This document shows positions 23,767 to 32,166 of a stretch of DNA of 54,523 bases, one piece after another. Source of the DNA: a bacterium (GTDB lineage: Bacteria > Pseudomonadota > Gammaproteobacteria > Burkholderiales > Burkholderiaceae_C); assembly GCA_030824555.1 (NCBI GenBank), contig JAVBXK010000072.1:1-54523 (forward strand), given 5' to 3'. The first letter of the stretch is position 1; every line of letters starts with the position of its first letter. Both the position numbers and the translations under genes were made by a program. A model generated the notes under the pieces. It had not been told where the DNA came from, searched no databases, and worked only from the letters and a program-made list of their open reading frames with translations.

Positions 23767-24898
23767 ACACAACACCGCAGTCATCGTCATGGCGGCCAGC
23801 GCTTTGCTGGCGGCTGTGCCCTTGGCTGTGCAGGCCGAGGGCGCACCCGAGACGGCCACGCTGTCCATCAAATACGGTGCCTACGAGGACAGTCAGCCTG
23901 GGCTGGAGCGCATTGGTGTGCGTTCCCCTTCGGTGTATGTGCAAACCCCTGTGGCCGAAAACTGGTCGTTTGAAGGCTCGTGGGTGGGTGACAGCGTGTC
24001 GGGCGCATCGCCCCGCATGTATGACCTGGTCTCCAGTGCCAGCAAGATGAACGACTACCGCAAAGCAGCAGATGCCAAGCTCACGCGCCATTTCGACCGG
24101 GCATCGCTGAGCGCGTCTGTGGCGTACTCGGACGAGCACGACTACACGTCCAAAACACTGGGTGTGCAGGGGCGCTGGTCATCAGACGACAACAACACAA
24201 CCTGGACCGTGGGGCATGCCCGTTCACTGGACCGGATTGACAACACCTCGAACGGCGTGAACTCCGCCATCGACGAGCGCAAGCGCGCCAGCGAATACCT
24301 GGTGGGCTGGACGCATGCGTTGACCGCGCAAGATCTGGTGCAGGCCAACCTGACGCGCACCCTGGCGCAGGGCTACATGAATGACCCCTACAAAACGCTG
24401 GATGCGCGGCCGGGCTACCGCAATGCCTGGGTCATGCTGTTGCGCTGGAACCATCACCTGGACGGCCGCGATGCCGCGCTGCGCAGCAGCTACCGGCTGT
24501 ACCGCGATACATACGGTGTGCTGGCGCACACGGTGTCGCTGGAGTGGGCGCAAAGCATGGGCCAATGGACCCTGACACCCGGCGTGCGTTACCACAGCCA
24601 GGGCGCTGCCGACTTCTTTGTGCCCCCCGTTCTCCGGGCGGATGGCAGCATTGACCAGGGTGGGTCCATCCGGCGTGCGGTGGCGCAAGGCAAGCCGCGC
24701 TCCATGGATCAGCGTTTGTCGGCCTACGGTGCGGTGACGGTGTCGTTCAAGGCGGCCTACAAGTTGTCTGCGCAAGACACCGTGGATGTCAAGGTCGAGC
24801 GCTACATGCAGCGGTCGGGTTGGGCGCTGGGGACAGGCTCGGGCCTGGGGCCGTTCAACGCGTGGTTTGCCCAGGTGGGCTGGTCACACCGTTTCTGA
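23753..24898 (+). CDS. Outer-membrane beta-barrel protein, DUF3570
   Basis: A 381-residue protein starting at a GTG inside the DUF4266 tail (VAAIEHNTAVIVMAASALLA) with a signal segment ending AVQA. The mature part alternates aromatic and polar residues in beta strands (YEDSQPG, NWSFEGSWVGDSVSGASPR, RYHSQGAADFF) and ends in the aromatic HRF typical of outer-membrane barrels. DUF3570 is found with DUF4266, TlpA and ApbE across Proteobacteria. It probably forms the outer-membrane component of that system. An ATG at 23789 is an alternative start. Confidence 0.85.
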   Translation: MAAIEHNTAVIVMAASALLAAVPLAVQAEGAPETATLSIKYGAYEDSQPGLERIGVRSPSVYVQTPVAENWSFEGSWVGDSVSGASPRMYDLVSSASKMNDYRKAADAKLTRHFDRASLSASVAYSDEHDYTSKTLGVQGRWSSDDNNTTWTVGHARSLDRIDNTSNGVNSAIDERKRASEYLVGWTHALTAQDLVQANLTRTLAQGYMNDPYKTLDARPGYRNAWVMLLRWNHHLDGRDAALRSSYRLYRDTYGVLAHTVSLEWAQSMGQWTLTPGVRYHSQGAADFFVPPVLRADGSIDQGGSIRRAVAQGKPRSMDQRLSAYGAVTVSFKAAYKLSAQDTVDVKVERYMQRSGWALGTGSGLGPFNAWFAQVGWSHRF

Positions 24899-24905
24899 GC
24901 ACCCC

Positions 24906-25868
24906 ATGACCACCCACACCGACATCAGCCTGACATTCCCGGCCATGGCCTGCGAAGGGACGGTCCGCCTGGGCGGCGCACCCGCCGCTGTCCTGGCCAA
25001 GGCGGCCCAGGCCGCCCAGGCAGAGGTGTGCCGAATAGAAGCCAAGTACTCACGCTACCGGCCCGACAGCGTGACCCGCATCCTGCGGTCCGCCGCAGGC
25101 GGTGGGTGGGTGGACGTGGATGCCGAAACGCAGTCCTTGCTCGATTACGCCGACGCCCTCTGGCAACAGAGCGGTGGCCTGTTCGACATCACGGCGGGCG
25201 TGTTGCGCCGGGCGTGGAACTTCCAGGCCAGGCACCTGCCCACGCCCGAAACGGTAGACACGTGCCTGCCCTTCATTGGCTGGGACCGCATACAGCGTCG
25301 CCCGGGTCAGGTCCGTCTGCCTGCCGGCATGGAGATTGACTTTGGCGGCATCGGCAAGGAGTACGCGGCCGACAGGGCAGCTGCCCTGGCAAAGGCTCAC
25401 GGGGCCGAGGTGGGGTGGGTGAACTTGGGCGGCGACATCTCGGTCATCGGGTCTGACCAGGCTTCACCCGCTGTGCGAGGGTGGGACATTGGCATCGCGC
25501 ATCCGCGCCCTGAGCACCCCGGCCACATGTTGGCCCATGTGGCGCTGTCCCGTGGTGGGCTGGCGACCAGTGGGGACAGCGAGCGTTACATCGAAGTGGA
25601 CGGACAGCGCCACTGCCACATCTTGAACCCGCGTACCGGCTGGCCGGTGAGGTACTGGCAGTCGGTGTCCGTGGTGGCGGCCAGCGCCACGGCAGCGGGT
25701 TCGCTGTCAACGATTGCCATGCTCAAAGAGGCCCAGGCTGTGGGTTGGCTGCAGGCGCAGCACGTCCAGTTCCTGGCCGTTGATGCGCTGGGCCGCGTGG
25801 TGCAACACGTGCCCGGTCAAGCCTCGCCTGGCGGGGCGGTGGGCGCGTGTATTTCTCTGTCGGCCTGA
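24906..25868 (+). CDS. ApbE-like FAD:protein FMN transferase
   Basis: A 320-residue flavin transferase that attaches FMN to Thr/Ser of target proteins in the periplasm. It shows YSRYRPDSVTRILRSA, GLFDITAGVLRRAW, MEIDFGGIGKEYAADRAAAL (Mg2+/FAD site), WVNLGGDISVIG, GLATSGDSERY and HILNPRTGWPV. No obvious signal peptide or lipobox is seen, which is unusual for ApbE and suggests a cytoplasmic form or a missed leader. It starts 7 bp after the DUF3570 stop. No FMN-binding-domain substrate is encoded in the window. Confidence 0.9.
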   Translation: MTTHTDISLTFPAMACEGTVRLGGAPAAVLAKAAQAAQAEVCRIEAKYSRYRPDSVTRILRSAAGGGWVDVDAETQSLLDYADALWQQSGGLFDITAGVLRRAWNFQARHLPTPETVDTCLPFIGWDRIQRRPGQVRLPAGMEIDFGGIGKEYAADRAAALAKAHGAEVGWVNLGGDISVIGSDQASPAVRGWDIGIAHPRPEHPGHMLAHVALSRGGLATSGDSERYIEVDGQRHCHILNPRTGWPVRYWQSVSVVAASATAAGSLSTIAMLKEAQAVGWLQAQHVQFLAVDALGRVVQHVPGQASPGGAVGACISLSA

Positions 25869-25912
25869 GCGGCTGACTGTTTTTTCTGAATGACCTGTTG
25901 ACAACCTGAACC

Positions 25913-26962
25913 ATGACCGACGCAAAACGCTTTCGAACACTGAACCTGTATGCCCTGACACTCGTTGCTGCCGCTGCCTTGGTGGCATGCGGTGGTGGAG
26001 GGGAGGACGGTGAAGATGATGATGACGGCAACAGGGCCAATGCCCCTGTGCTGCTCACCACCACCGTGATGGATGGCCTGCTGGGCAACGCCGTGGTGTG
26101 TGCCGACTTGAACGCCAGCGGCACCTGCGATGGCAACGAGCCCCAGGCACGCACGGCCGCCAATGGCAAAGCCGTGTTGAACGTGGCAGGCCTCAACTTG
26201 GCCGCCACCCGGTTGCTGGCCGTGGTGGGCACCGATGCGGTGGATGCCGATTTCGGTCCCGTGACACAGGCTTACACACTGCAGACGCCCAGCACCGAAT
26301 CCAAAGTGATCAGCCCGCTGACCACGCTCATCCGTTTGCGCATGGATGCCACCGGTGAAAGCGCCGATGCGGCCAAGGCCCACATCAAAGGGCTGTTGGG
26401 CGGCATTTCTCCCCAAGACGATTACGTCAGAGACCGTGCCACCCAAGCTGAAGATTTCCGGGCCGGGCTGGTTGCGCGTTGGGCGCTGCTGAGCGCGCAG
26501 TTTCAAGCGGTGAATGGTGTGCCCAACTGGTCCGCTGTGTTGGGGCAACTGGGGCAAGCCCCTGCGCGGTTGTCTGCGGTGCAATGCACCAGCATGAACG
26601 CCGCGTGCGACCAACAATTGCGAGCAGCGGCGCTGGGTTCTGCACCTGCACCTGCACCTGCACCTGCACCAGCACCAGCACCAGCACCAGCACCAGCACC
26701 AGCACCAGCTCCAGCTCCAGCTCCGGCACCCGCCCCAGCGCCTGCACCCGCACTGAACGGCAAATCGCTGTATGCCAACAGTTGTGCGATGTGCCATGGT
26801 GCTTCGCCCGCACAAAACGTCTCCAACATCCGCAGCGCGACAAGTGCGGCCAAAACGCTGGGTGCCATCGCATCCAACAAGGGTGGCATGGGCATCTTGA
26901 GCGGGACCATCGGGGCCGCCGAGGCGCAAGCCATTGCCAGTTTCGTCGCCAACCCCATTTGA
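25913..26962 (+). CDS. Lipoprotein cytochrome c with Ala-Pro linker
   Basis: A 349-residue exported protein with lipobox ALVACGGGG (Cys near residue 24) and an acidic stretch EDGEDDDDG. An N-terminal domain of about 180 residues carries DGLLGNAVVCADLNASGTCD, a calcium- or dockerin-like secreted module. Then comes a linker of about 19 Ala-Pro repeats (residues 243-281), and a small cytochrome c domain with CAMCHG and NKGGMGILSG. The linker DNA is a 6-bp microsatellite. The gene follows apbE by 44 bp and precedes a related cytochrome. A tethered electron carrier reaching between membranes is the likely role (inference). Confidence 0.85.
   Translation: MTDAKRFRTLNLYALTLVAAAALVACGGGGEDGEDDDDGNRANAPVLLTTTVMDGLLGNAVVCADLNASGTCDGNEPQARTAANGKAVLNVAGLNLAATRLLAVVGTDAVDADFGPVTQAYTLQTPSTESKVISPLTTLIRLRMDATGESADAAKAHIKGLLGGISPQDDYVRDRATQAEDFRAGLVARWALLSAQFQAVNGVPNWSAVLGQLGQAPARLSAVQCTSMNAACDQQLRAAALGSAPAPAPAPAPAPAPAPAPAPAPAPAPAPAPAPAPAPALNGKSLYANSCAMCHGASPAQNVSNIRSATSAAKTLGAIASNKGGMGILSGTIGAAEAQAIASFVANPI
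26641..26753 (+). repeat. Hexanucleotide microsatellite encoding (Ala-Pro)n
   Basis: Blocks of GCACCT, then GCACCA, then GCTCCA-type units are repeated head to tail inside the lipoprotein cytochrome gene. Gain or loss of units keeps the reading frame, so the linker length may vary between strains. Confidence 0.9.
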
Positions 26963-26993
26963 TTTTTCATTCCCTTACTAAAGGACATTCACT

Positions 26994-27518
26994 GTGAAAC
27001 ACATTGCTGCAACCTGCCTCACCGCACTGGCCCTGGTGCCAGCCATTTCTTCTGCCCAGACGCTGGCCATTGGCAAATCTTTGTTCAATGCCCAGTGCCA
27101 GGCTTGCCATGGCACACCACCCAGGCTTTCCGACAATGGCGGAAGAGGCATCAACAACCCCAACGCCATCCGAAGTGCCATCAACGGCAACAAAGGTGGC
27201 ATGGGGTACCTGTCGACACTCAGCACCCAGGACCTGACGGACATTGCGGCTTACATGGGCGCGCCAACGGGTGTCAGCGCCGCAGCTGCCACGGCCAACG
27301 AACGTGTGTTGAACTGGGCCGAGTGGAAGTTCCAGACCATGTTGCTGCCGCGTGCCACCAGCACACAAGTCGGGCCCTATGCCGTGCGCGGCTACGGCAA
27401 CGGTTTGTATGTGGGCATGGATGACGCGACGGTGTACCTGTATTCCGCAGCCAACGGCCTGCAACCCGTGGGTGCGTTGAGCAGTTTCCTCAGCATGGCT
27501 GCTGCCGACGGTTTCTGA
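26994..27518 (+). CDS. Secreted monoheme cytochrome c with C-terminal beta module
   Basis: A 174-residue protein with a signal peptide (CLTALALVPAISSAQ), a heme motif CQACHG and a distal loop NKGGMGYLSTLSTQDLTDIA similar to the preceding gene's cytochrome domain. About 70 C-terminal residues (VLNWAEWKFQTMLLPR to FLSMAAADGF) form a separate module that resembles the end of the cyclophilin encoded at 51155-52117. It is the last gene of the tlpA-apbE operon; the next genes are convergent. Confidence 0.88.
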   Translation: MKHIAATCLTALALVPAISSAQTLAIGKSLFNAQCQACHGTPPRLSDNGGRGINNPNAIRSAINGNKGGMGYLSTLSTQDLTDIAAYMGAPTGVSAAAATANERVLNWAEWKFQTMLLPRATSTQVGPYAVRGYGNGLYVGMDDATVYLYSAANGLQPVGALSSFLSMAAADGF

Positions 27519-27578
27519 TTCACTGGGGCGACTGACCCGGCCCCTGCTGTGCCCGGCACCCCGGTGTCGGTGTTGCCC

Positions 27579-28355
27579 CTAAACGGAGGGTGAAATGCCC
27601 AGCAAATCCATGATGCCGTTGATGAACGTCAGCGGGTGCGCCGGGCAGCCGGGCACGTAGAGGCTGGGCGGGTACTTGTCCAGAAACTCTCGGGCCAGGG
27701 CCGGGCTTTCGGCATACACACCACCTGAAATGGCACACGCCCCCACGGCGATGACGATGCGCGGTTCGGGGATGGCCTCCCACGCGAGCTGCAAGGCTTC
27801 CATCATGTTGCGGGTGATGGGGCCGGTCAGCACCAGGCCGTCGGCGTGTCGGGGGCTGGCCACGATGTCGATGCCGTAGCGGCCCAGGTCGAAATTGACG
27901 TTGCCCCAGGCGTTGACCTCCATCTCGCAGCCATTGCACCCACCTGCCGACACCGAGCGCAACTTGAGCGAGCGGCCAAAGCGCTTTTTCAGTTCGGCTG
28001 ATACCGCCACCGGGCTCAGGTTGGGGCGCGCGGCGGTCACCACCAGGTCTTCGCGGTGGCTGGCGCACAGGCGAACGTCGTTGCTGAAACTCAATTTCTG
28101 TGTGGGGCACACGGGGGCGCAGTCACCGCACATCACGCAGCGGCCCAGGTCAATGGCCACAGCATCGGCCCCGGTGGTGTCGAGCCGGATGGCTTGCGAC
28201 GGGCACACCTGGGTGCAGGCTGTGCAGCCAGGGGCACAGGCATCGGCAGCGATGACAGGCTTGGCCCGAAACCCCGCAGGCTGGGCGGCGCGCAGGTTGG
28301 CAATGTATTGGGTACCTTGGGCGTGCCGGACGGCGAAAGACTCGAACATGGGCAT
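27579..28355 (-). CDS. Ehr complex small subunit fused to a two-cluster ferredoxin (HycG/NuoB-like)
   Basis: A 258-residue protein. Residues 34-90 hold two 4Fe4S motifs: CAPGCTACTQVCP (irregular C-x3-C-x2-C-x3-C) and CVMCGDCAPVCP (standard). Residues 130-245 form the small-subunit domain with CNGC (140-143), ACA near 207 and YVPGCP near 237, the four Cys of the proximal 4Fe4S cluster as in hydrogenases. It thus combines NuoI- and NuoB-like parts in one polypeptide. It is the last gene of the six-gene operon, 58 bp after the large subunit. Start ATG at 28355, or two residues later. Confidence 0.9.
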   Translation of the reverse strand: MPMFESFAVRHAQGTQYIANLRAAQPAGFRAKPVIAADACAPGCTACTQVCPSQAIRLDTTGADAVAIDLGRCVMCGDCAPVCPTQKLSFSNDVRLCASHREDLVVTAARPNLSPVAVSAELKKRFGRSLKLRSVSAGGCNGCEMEVNAWGNVNFDLGRYGIDIVASPRHADGLVLTGPITRNMMEALQLAWEAIPEPRIVIAVGACAISGGVYAESPALAREFLDKYPPSLYVPGCPAHPLTFINGIMDLLGISPSV

Positions 28356-28413
28356 GGGCCTCTGGGTGGTCTGGGCGGGTGAGGGTGTCAGGTGGTGCAG
28401 GCAAGCCCTGCGC

Positions 28414-30069
28414 TCACAGGTCGTTGCCGCAGTAGGACAGGTCGAAACTTTTGTTGCAGATGGGGAAGTCTGAAATGGCCTGGTTGCGCAGTGCGTAGGC
28501 CAGGCCGAACCAGTTGGCCATGGACGGGTCTTGCACCTTCGCATGCACCAGCTGACCGCTGTGCCCTGTTTCCAGCGCCACCATCACCGGGCCGCGCACA
28601 CCTTCTGTCAGCGACACACACAGCACCCCAGGCGTCAGCGCCCACGGGGTGGCCTGTGTGCCGGCCGGGCCTGCCGAAAAGGCAGCGGCGGATGCAACCG
28701 GTGCAACCTGTGCGAAGGGCGCGGGCGTGTCGGCCAGGTTCAGCGTGGCATCGGCCAGGCGGTCGATGAGCCATTGGGCGCTGGCCTCGGCCTCGGTCAT
28801 GCGCTGGGCCATGCGCGCCCAGCAGTCGCCGGTGGGTTCGGTGTGTGCAGGCACGGGGTGGGTGCGGTACAGCGTGCTGGGCAAGGCCTGGCGCACATCC
28901 AGCGGCATGCCGCTGGCACGCGCCACGACGCCGGTCAGGCCCAGGTCGCGGGCGGCCTGGGGGCTGACGGTGCCCACACCCTGAAACCGCGCACGGGTGC
29001 TGCGGCTGTGGCGCATCAGGTGGTTCACTTGCAGAAAGTCGGGCAAAAAGGCGCGCAACGTGGCCAGTGCATTCTGGCGCAGCGCGTCGGTCAGCGGGGC
29101 GGCGGCACCGGGCCGGATCCAGCCCCGGCCAAACCGGTTGCCGCACAGCCGCTGGCTGGCATTGATGATGGCCGTGCGCAGGCGGCCATAGGTGGCCGCC
29201 GCTTGAAGGTAGGCAATGTCGGTGGCCAGGCCATTCAGCGTGGCCAGGTGGATGGCCAGGCGTTCAAGTTCAAGGCCGATAGCGCGAGATGCTTCTGCAG
29301 CAAGCGGTAGAGCCCATTTTGATGCTGATTCCAGCGCGCTGTTGAAACCCCAGGCATACGCCACGACCGAGTCACCCACGATGGATTCCACCAGTGGCGT
29401 CAGCCTGTGTGGTGGTGTGCGCAGCAGCAGGGCCTCCACCCCGCGGTGCTGGTAGCCCAATTGAATTTCAAGATGGTGCACCTGCTCGCCGTGGCACATG
29501 AAGCGAAAGTGTCCGGGCTCGATCACCCCGGCGTGAATGGGGCCCACCCCCACCTCGTGCACCTGCTGCCCACGGACCTTGAAAAACGGGTACTCGCCTG
29601 TGCGGCCTTGCAAGGCCCCTTCAAAACGCACGGGCTTGAGCCAGGGGTGGCCTTGTGGCACCAGGCCGGTCTGCTCCCACAGCTCGCGTTCGTGTGTTTG
29701 GGTGGCTGGGAATGTGGGTGTCAGGCTGGGGTAGGCCTCGGCGGATTGGGCGTGACCGCGCAGCACCTGAAGGCCGCTGTCGGGGCCGAGCAGCACGGCG
29801 GTAACGCAAACACCAGGCGGTTCGTCAACCGTGGCCGGGCGGCCAAACAGGGTCATGAGACGTGAGCCTGCAGCCAGCCGCTGGCTGCATTCACCGATCA
29901 GCCCGGTCAGCGAGTGTGTCGCGGTGTGGTCAAGCTGGCACCGCAGCGTGGGGCTGGCGGTGGCCCGTGGGGCAGCCGGTGCTGTGGCGGGGGCATCCGG
30001 GGCCGCGATGGGGGCTGCTGAGTGGTCTGCTGAGTGGTCTGCAGAGTGGTCTGTGTTGGGATGGGCCAT
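28414..30069 (-). CDS. Ehr complex large subunit (HycE/NuoCD-like) lacking Ni ligands
   Basis: A 551-residue protein with an N-terminal NuoC-like part and a NuoD/hydrogenase large-subunit domain (IEPGHFRFMCHGEQVHHLEI, LGYQHRGVEALLL, LELERLAIHLATLNGLATD). In a hydrogenase the first Ni-binding motif RxCGxC should lie near residues 231-235, but VGDSV stands there. The C-terminal DPCxxC is FDLSYC, with only the last Cys kept. Three of the four Ni-ligand cysteines are absent. It therefore probably binds no NiFe site, like complex I and energy-converting-hydrogenase-related (Ehr) complexes. The N-terminus has a HSAD repeat. No hydrogenase maturation genes are in the window. Confidence 0.9.
   Translation of the reverse strand: MAHPNTDHSADHSADHSAAPIAAPDAPATAPAAPRATASPTLRCQLDHTATHSLTGLIGECSQRLAAGSRLMTLFGRPATVDEPPGVCVTAVLLGPDSGLQVLRGHAQSAEAYPSLTPTFPATQTHERELWEQTGLVPQGHPWLKPVRFEGALQGRTGEYPFFKVRGQQVHEVGVGPIHAGVIEPGHFRFMCHGEQVHHLEIQLGYQHRGVEALLLRTPPHRLTPLVESIVGDSVVAYAWGFNSALESASKWALPLAAEASRAIGLELERLAIHLATLNGLATDIAYLQAAATYGRLRTAIINASQRLCGNRFGRGWIRPGAAAPLTDALRQNALATLRAFLPDFLQVNHLMRHSRSTRARFQGVGTVSPQAARDLGLTGVVARASGMPLDVRQALPSTLYRTHPVPAHTEPTGDCWARMAQRMTEAEASAQWLIDRLADATLNLADTPAPFAQVAPVASAAAFSAGPAGTQATPWALTPGVLCVSLTEGVRGPVMVALETGHSGQLVHAKVQDPSMANWFGLAYALRNQAISDFPICNKSFDLSYCGNDL
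30015..30053. repeat. 12-bp tandem repeat in the Ehr large-subunit gene
   Basis: CTGCTGAGTGGT occurs three times head to tail (last copy CTGCAGAGTGGT), encoding a repeated HSAD tetrapeptide near the N-terminus. In-frame length change is possible. Its effect is unknown. Confidence 0.75.
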
Positions 30070-30073
30070 CGCC

Positions 30074-31534
30074 TCAACCTCCGATGGAAACCGCCACCGT
30101 CCGCAGCAAGGCGGTCAGCGGGGCAGGGGTGTAGGTGCCCAGCATCACCAGAATGCCCACGAACCCCAGCTTGGGCAGTGTGGTCAACCAGGGTTGGGGT
30201 GGGGCGCTCAGCTGCCGTTGGGGGGTGCCCCACACCATGGGGAACACGGTGCGGCCCGTGGCCACAAAAATGACGGTCAGCATCACGCACATGAGGGTGA
30301 AGGCCAACAGGTTGCCCGCTTGCACGATGCCCGACAGGATCAGCATTTCGGCCAGAAAGCTGGCAAACGGCGGAAAGCCCAGCAGCGCAAAAATGCCGCC
30401 TGTGAACAGCAGTCCCGCCAGTGGCAAGGTGCGGATGACACCGCTCAGGGGGCCTACCTCGTTGGTGCCGTACACGCCGCGCATGCGCCCGGCCGTCAGG
30501 AACAGCAGCGACTTCACGAAAGCGTTGCTCACGATGTACAGCACCACGCCATATGCCGCCGCCTTGCCCACCGACAGGCCCAGTGCAATCACACCCGATG
30601 AACTGACGCAGGCGTAGGCCACCAGGCGCTTGTAGTTGGTGGTGGACATGATCTGCACCGTGGCCACGGCCAACGACAGGTAGCCCATCATCATCAGCTC
30701 CTGTGACACGAAGCTGGCTTCTGTGCCGCGCAGCACTTGCAGGATGCGAAACACGGCCACCATGCTGACGTTGAACTGCACCGACGCCAGCAACGCACTG
30801 GTGGTGGTGGGCGCACCCTCGTAGGTTTCGGGCAGCCAGCCATACAGCGGTGCCAGACCCAGCTTGCCCCCCAGCCCGAACAGCATGAGCGACAGTCCCA
30901 GCTGTTGCCAGGCATCGTGTCCGTGGGCAAGGGCAGGTCCCAATTCGTCCAGCATGAAGCTGATGGGCAGCCCGCGCAGTTGGGCCGATTGCACCAGCGC
31001 CATGAAGCCCACGAAGGTGATGGCCAGCGTCATCGCCGAATACAGCATGTAACGCCACGCCAGGGCCTTGGGGTTGGGAGCCTCGCCGCGTGCCACCAGC
31101 GGTGCCAGGCACAGTGTGCTGATTTCAATCAGCGCCCACAGCAGTACCAGGTGGTGCGTCATCAGCCCCACATTGGCCACCACCATGAACAGCAGCATCA
31201 GCGCCGCACGCGAGCGGATGTCGACCGTGAGCGATGGTGTGTCGCGCTCCCGCGAAAACAGATACACACAAATGCCCAGGAACACGGTGTTGACGACCAC
31301 CAGAAACAGCAGTGACGTGGCATCGAGCACCAGGTAGCGATGCGCCAGGTACAGCGGCAGGCGTTCGGGCGGGTGGGTCAGGAACACGCCCATGGTGGCC
31401 AGCCACAGCAACAGGGCTGTGCCCACCAATGCCGGTGACACCCAGCGCACACGGGCTGCCGCATCTGTGTACAGGGTGGGGGCTGGCTGTGCAGGGGTTT
31501 CGGGTACCGGGTCGGGCAAGGCAAGTGCGGTCAT
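30074..31534 (-). CDS. Ehr complex proton-pumping membrane subunit (HyfF/NuoN-like)
   Basis: A 486-residue antiporter-like subunit with about 13-14 membrane helices. Key charged residues expected for proton translocation are present: Glu in LLWALIEISTLCLAP, Lys in FGLGGKLGLAPLYGWLPETY and Lys in NAFVKSLLFLTAGRMRGVYG. The start ATG at 31534 overlaps the HyfE-like stop by 4 bp. Four bases separate it from the large-subunit gene downstream. Confidence 0.92.
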   Translation of the reverse strand: MTALALPDPVPETPAQPAPTLYTDAAARVRWVSPALVGTALLLWLATMGVFLTHPPERLPLYLAHRYLVLDATSLLFLVVVNTVFLGICVYLFSRERDTPSLTVDIRSRAALMLLFMVVANVGLMTHHLVLLWALIEISTLCLAPLVARGEAPNPKALAWRYMLYSAMTLAITFVGFMALVQSAQLRGLPISFMLDELGPALAHGHDAWQQLGLSLMLFGLGGKLGLAPLYGWLPETYEGAPTTTSALLASVQFNVSMVAVFRILQVLRGTEASFVSQELMMMGYLSLAVATVQIMSTTNYKRLVAYACVSSSGVIALGLSVGKAAAYGVVLYIVSNAFVKSLLFLTAGRMRGVYGTNEVGPLSGVIRTLPLAGLLFTGGIFALLGFPPFASFLAEMLILSGIVQAGNLLAFTLMCVMLTVIFVATGRTVFPMVWGTPQRQLSAPPQPWLTTLPKLGFVGILVMLGTYTPAPLTALLRTVAVSIGG

Positions 31535-32166
31535 TGGGGGGACTCCTTGGGCTCGGGGTGCGGTGGCGGCGTGCCATGCGCAGCCTCCTGGCCACGGATG
31601 AGCCAGCCCCCCACCGCCACGGTACCCACGTACACGCTGGCTATGGCCACGTGCACCGGCAAGGGCCACGGCTCAGGCATGAGCGACTCGAACAATGCCA
31701 GTGCGTTTTCCATGAACAGCAGCGCCACGAGCTGTGTTGCAGGTTCGTGGTTGGTGGCCAGCACCAGGAAGGCAATGGCCACGGTGACGGCGATGACACC
31801 CAGTGTGAGCGCGCGTGCGTCAGCCCGCGCACCATCCCCAAACCGGAATGCCAGGATGATGAGTGCCACCGCCACGCCCCAGGCAAACAGGTTGCTGGGG
31901 ATCAGGTCGATGGACGCGGCCCGTTGGCTCAGCGTGTGGCGCAGCAGGCGGGGTACCAGCCAGCCGCGCACCACCAGAATTTCAAGGCCCACGGCCACCA
32001 CGTGCCCGTCCAGCTGGGGGTGCATGTTCAAGGTCATCCAGCCCAGGGCCAGTGCCTGAATGCTCAGCCACGAAGGCGTGGCCGCGAGCTTGCCAAAAAA
32101 CACGGGTATCACCGTGGCCAGCAAGCAAACCATCAGCGCCGCAATGGGGTTGTGTACGACGTTCAC
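31531..32166 (-). CDS. Ehr complex small membrane subunit (HyfE-like)
   Basis: A 211-residue membrane protein with about six helices. SWLSIQALALGWMTLNMHP and EILVVRGWLVPRLLRHTL are typical of HyfE, which fuses a NuoK-like region and extra helices. The C-terminal tail is Pro/Glu-rich. Start and stop overlap both neighbours by 4 bp, so the operon is translationally coupled. Confidence 0.85.
   Translation of the reverse strand: MNVVHNPIAALMVCLLATVIPVFFGKLAATPSWLSIQALALGWMTLNMHPQLDGHVVAVGLEILVVRGWLVPRLLRHTLSQRAASIDLIPSNLFAWGVAVALIILAFRFGDGARADARALTLGVIAVTVAIAFLVLATNHEPATQLVALLFMENALALFESLMPEPWPLPVHVAIASVYVGTVAVGGWLIRGQEAAHGTPPPHPEPKESPQ

Noticed and set aside
28414-30069. Active NiFe hydrogenase
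   Set aside because: Three of four Ni-ligand cysteines are missing and no maturation genes are visible.
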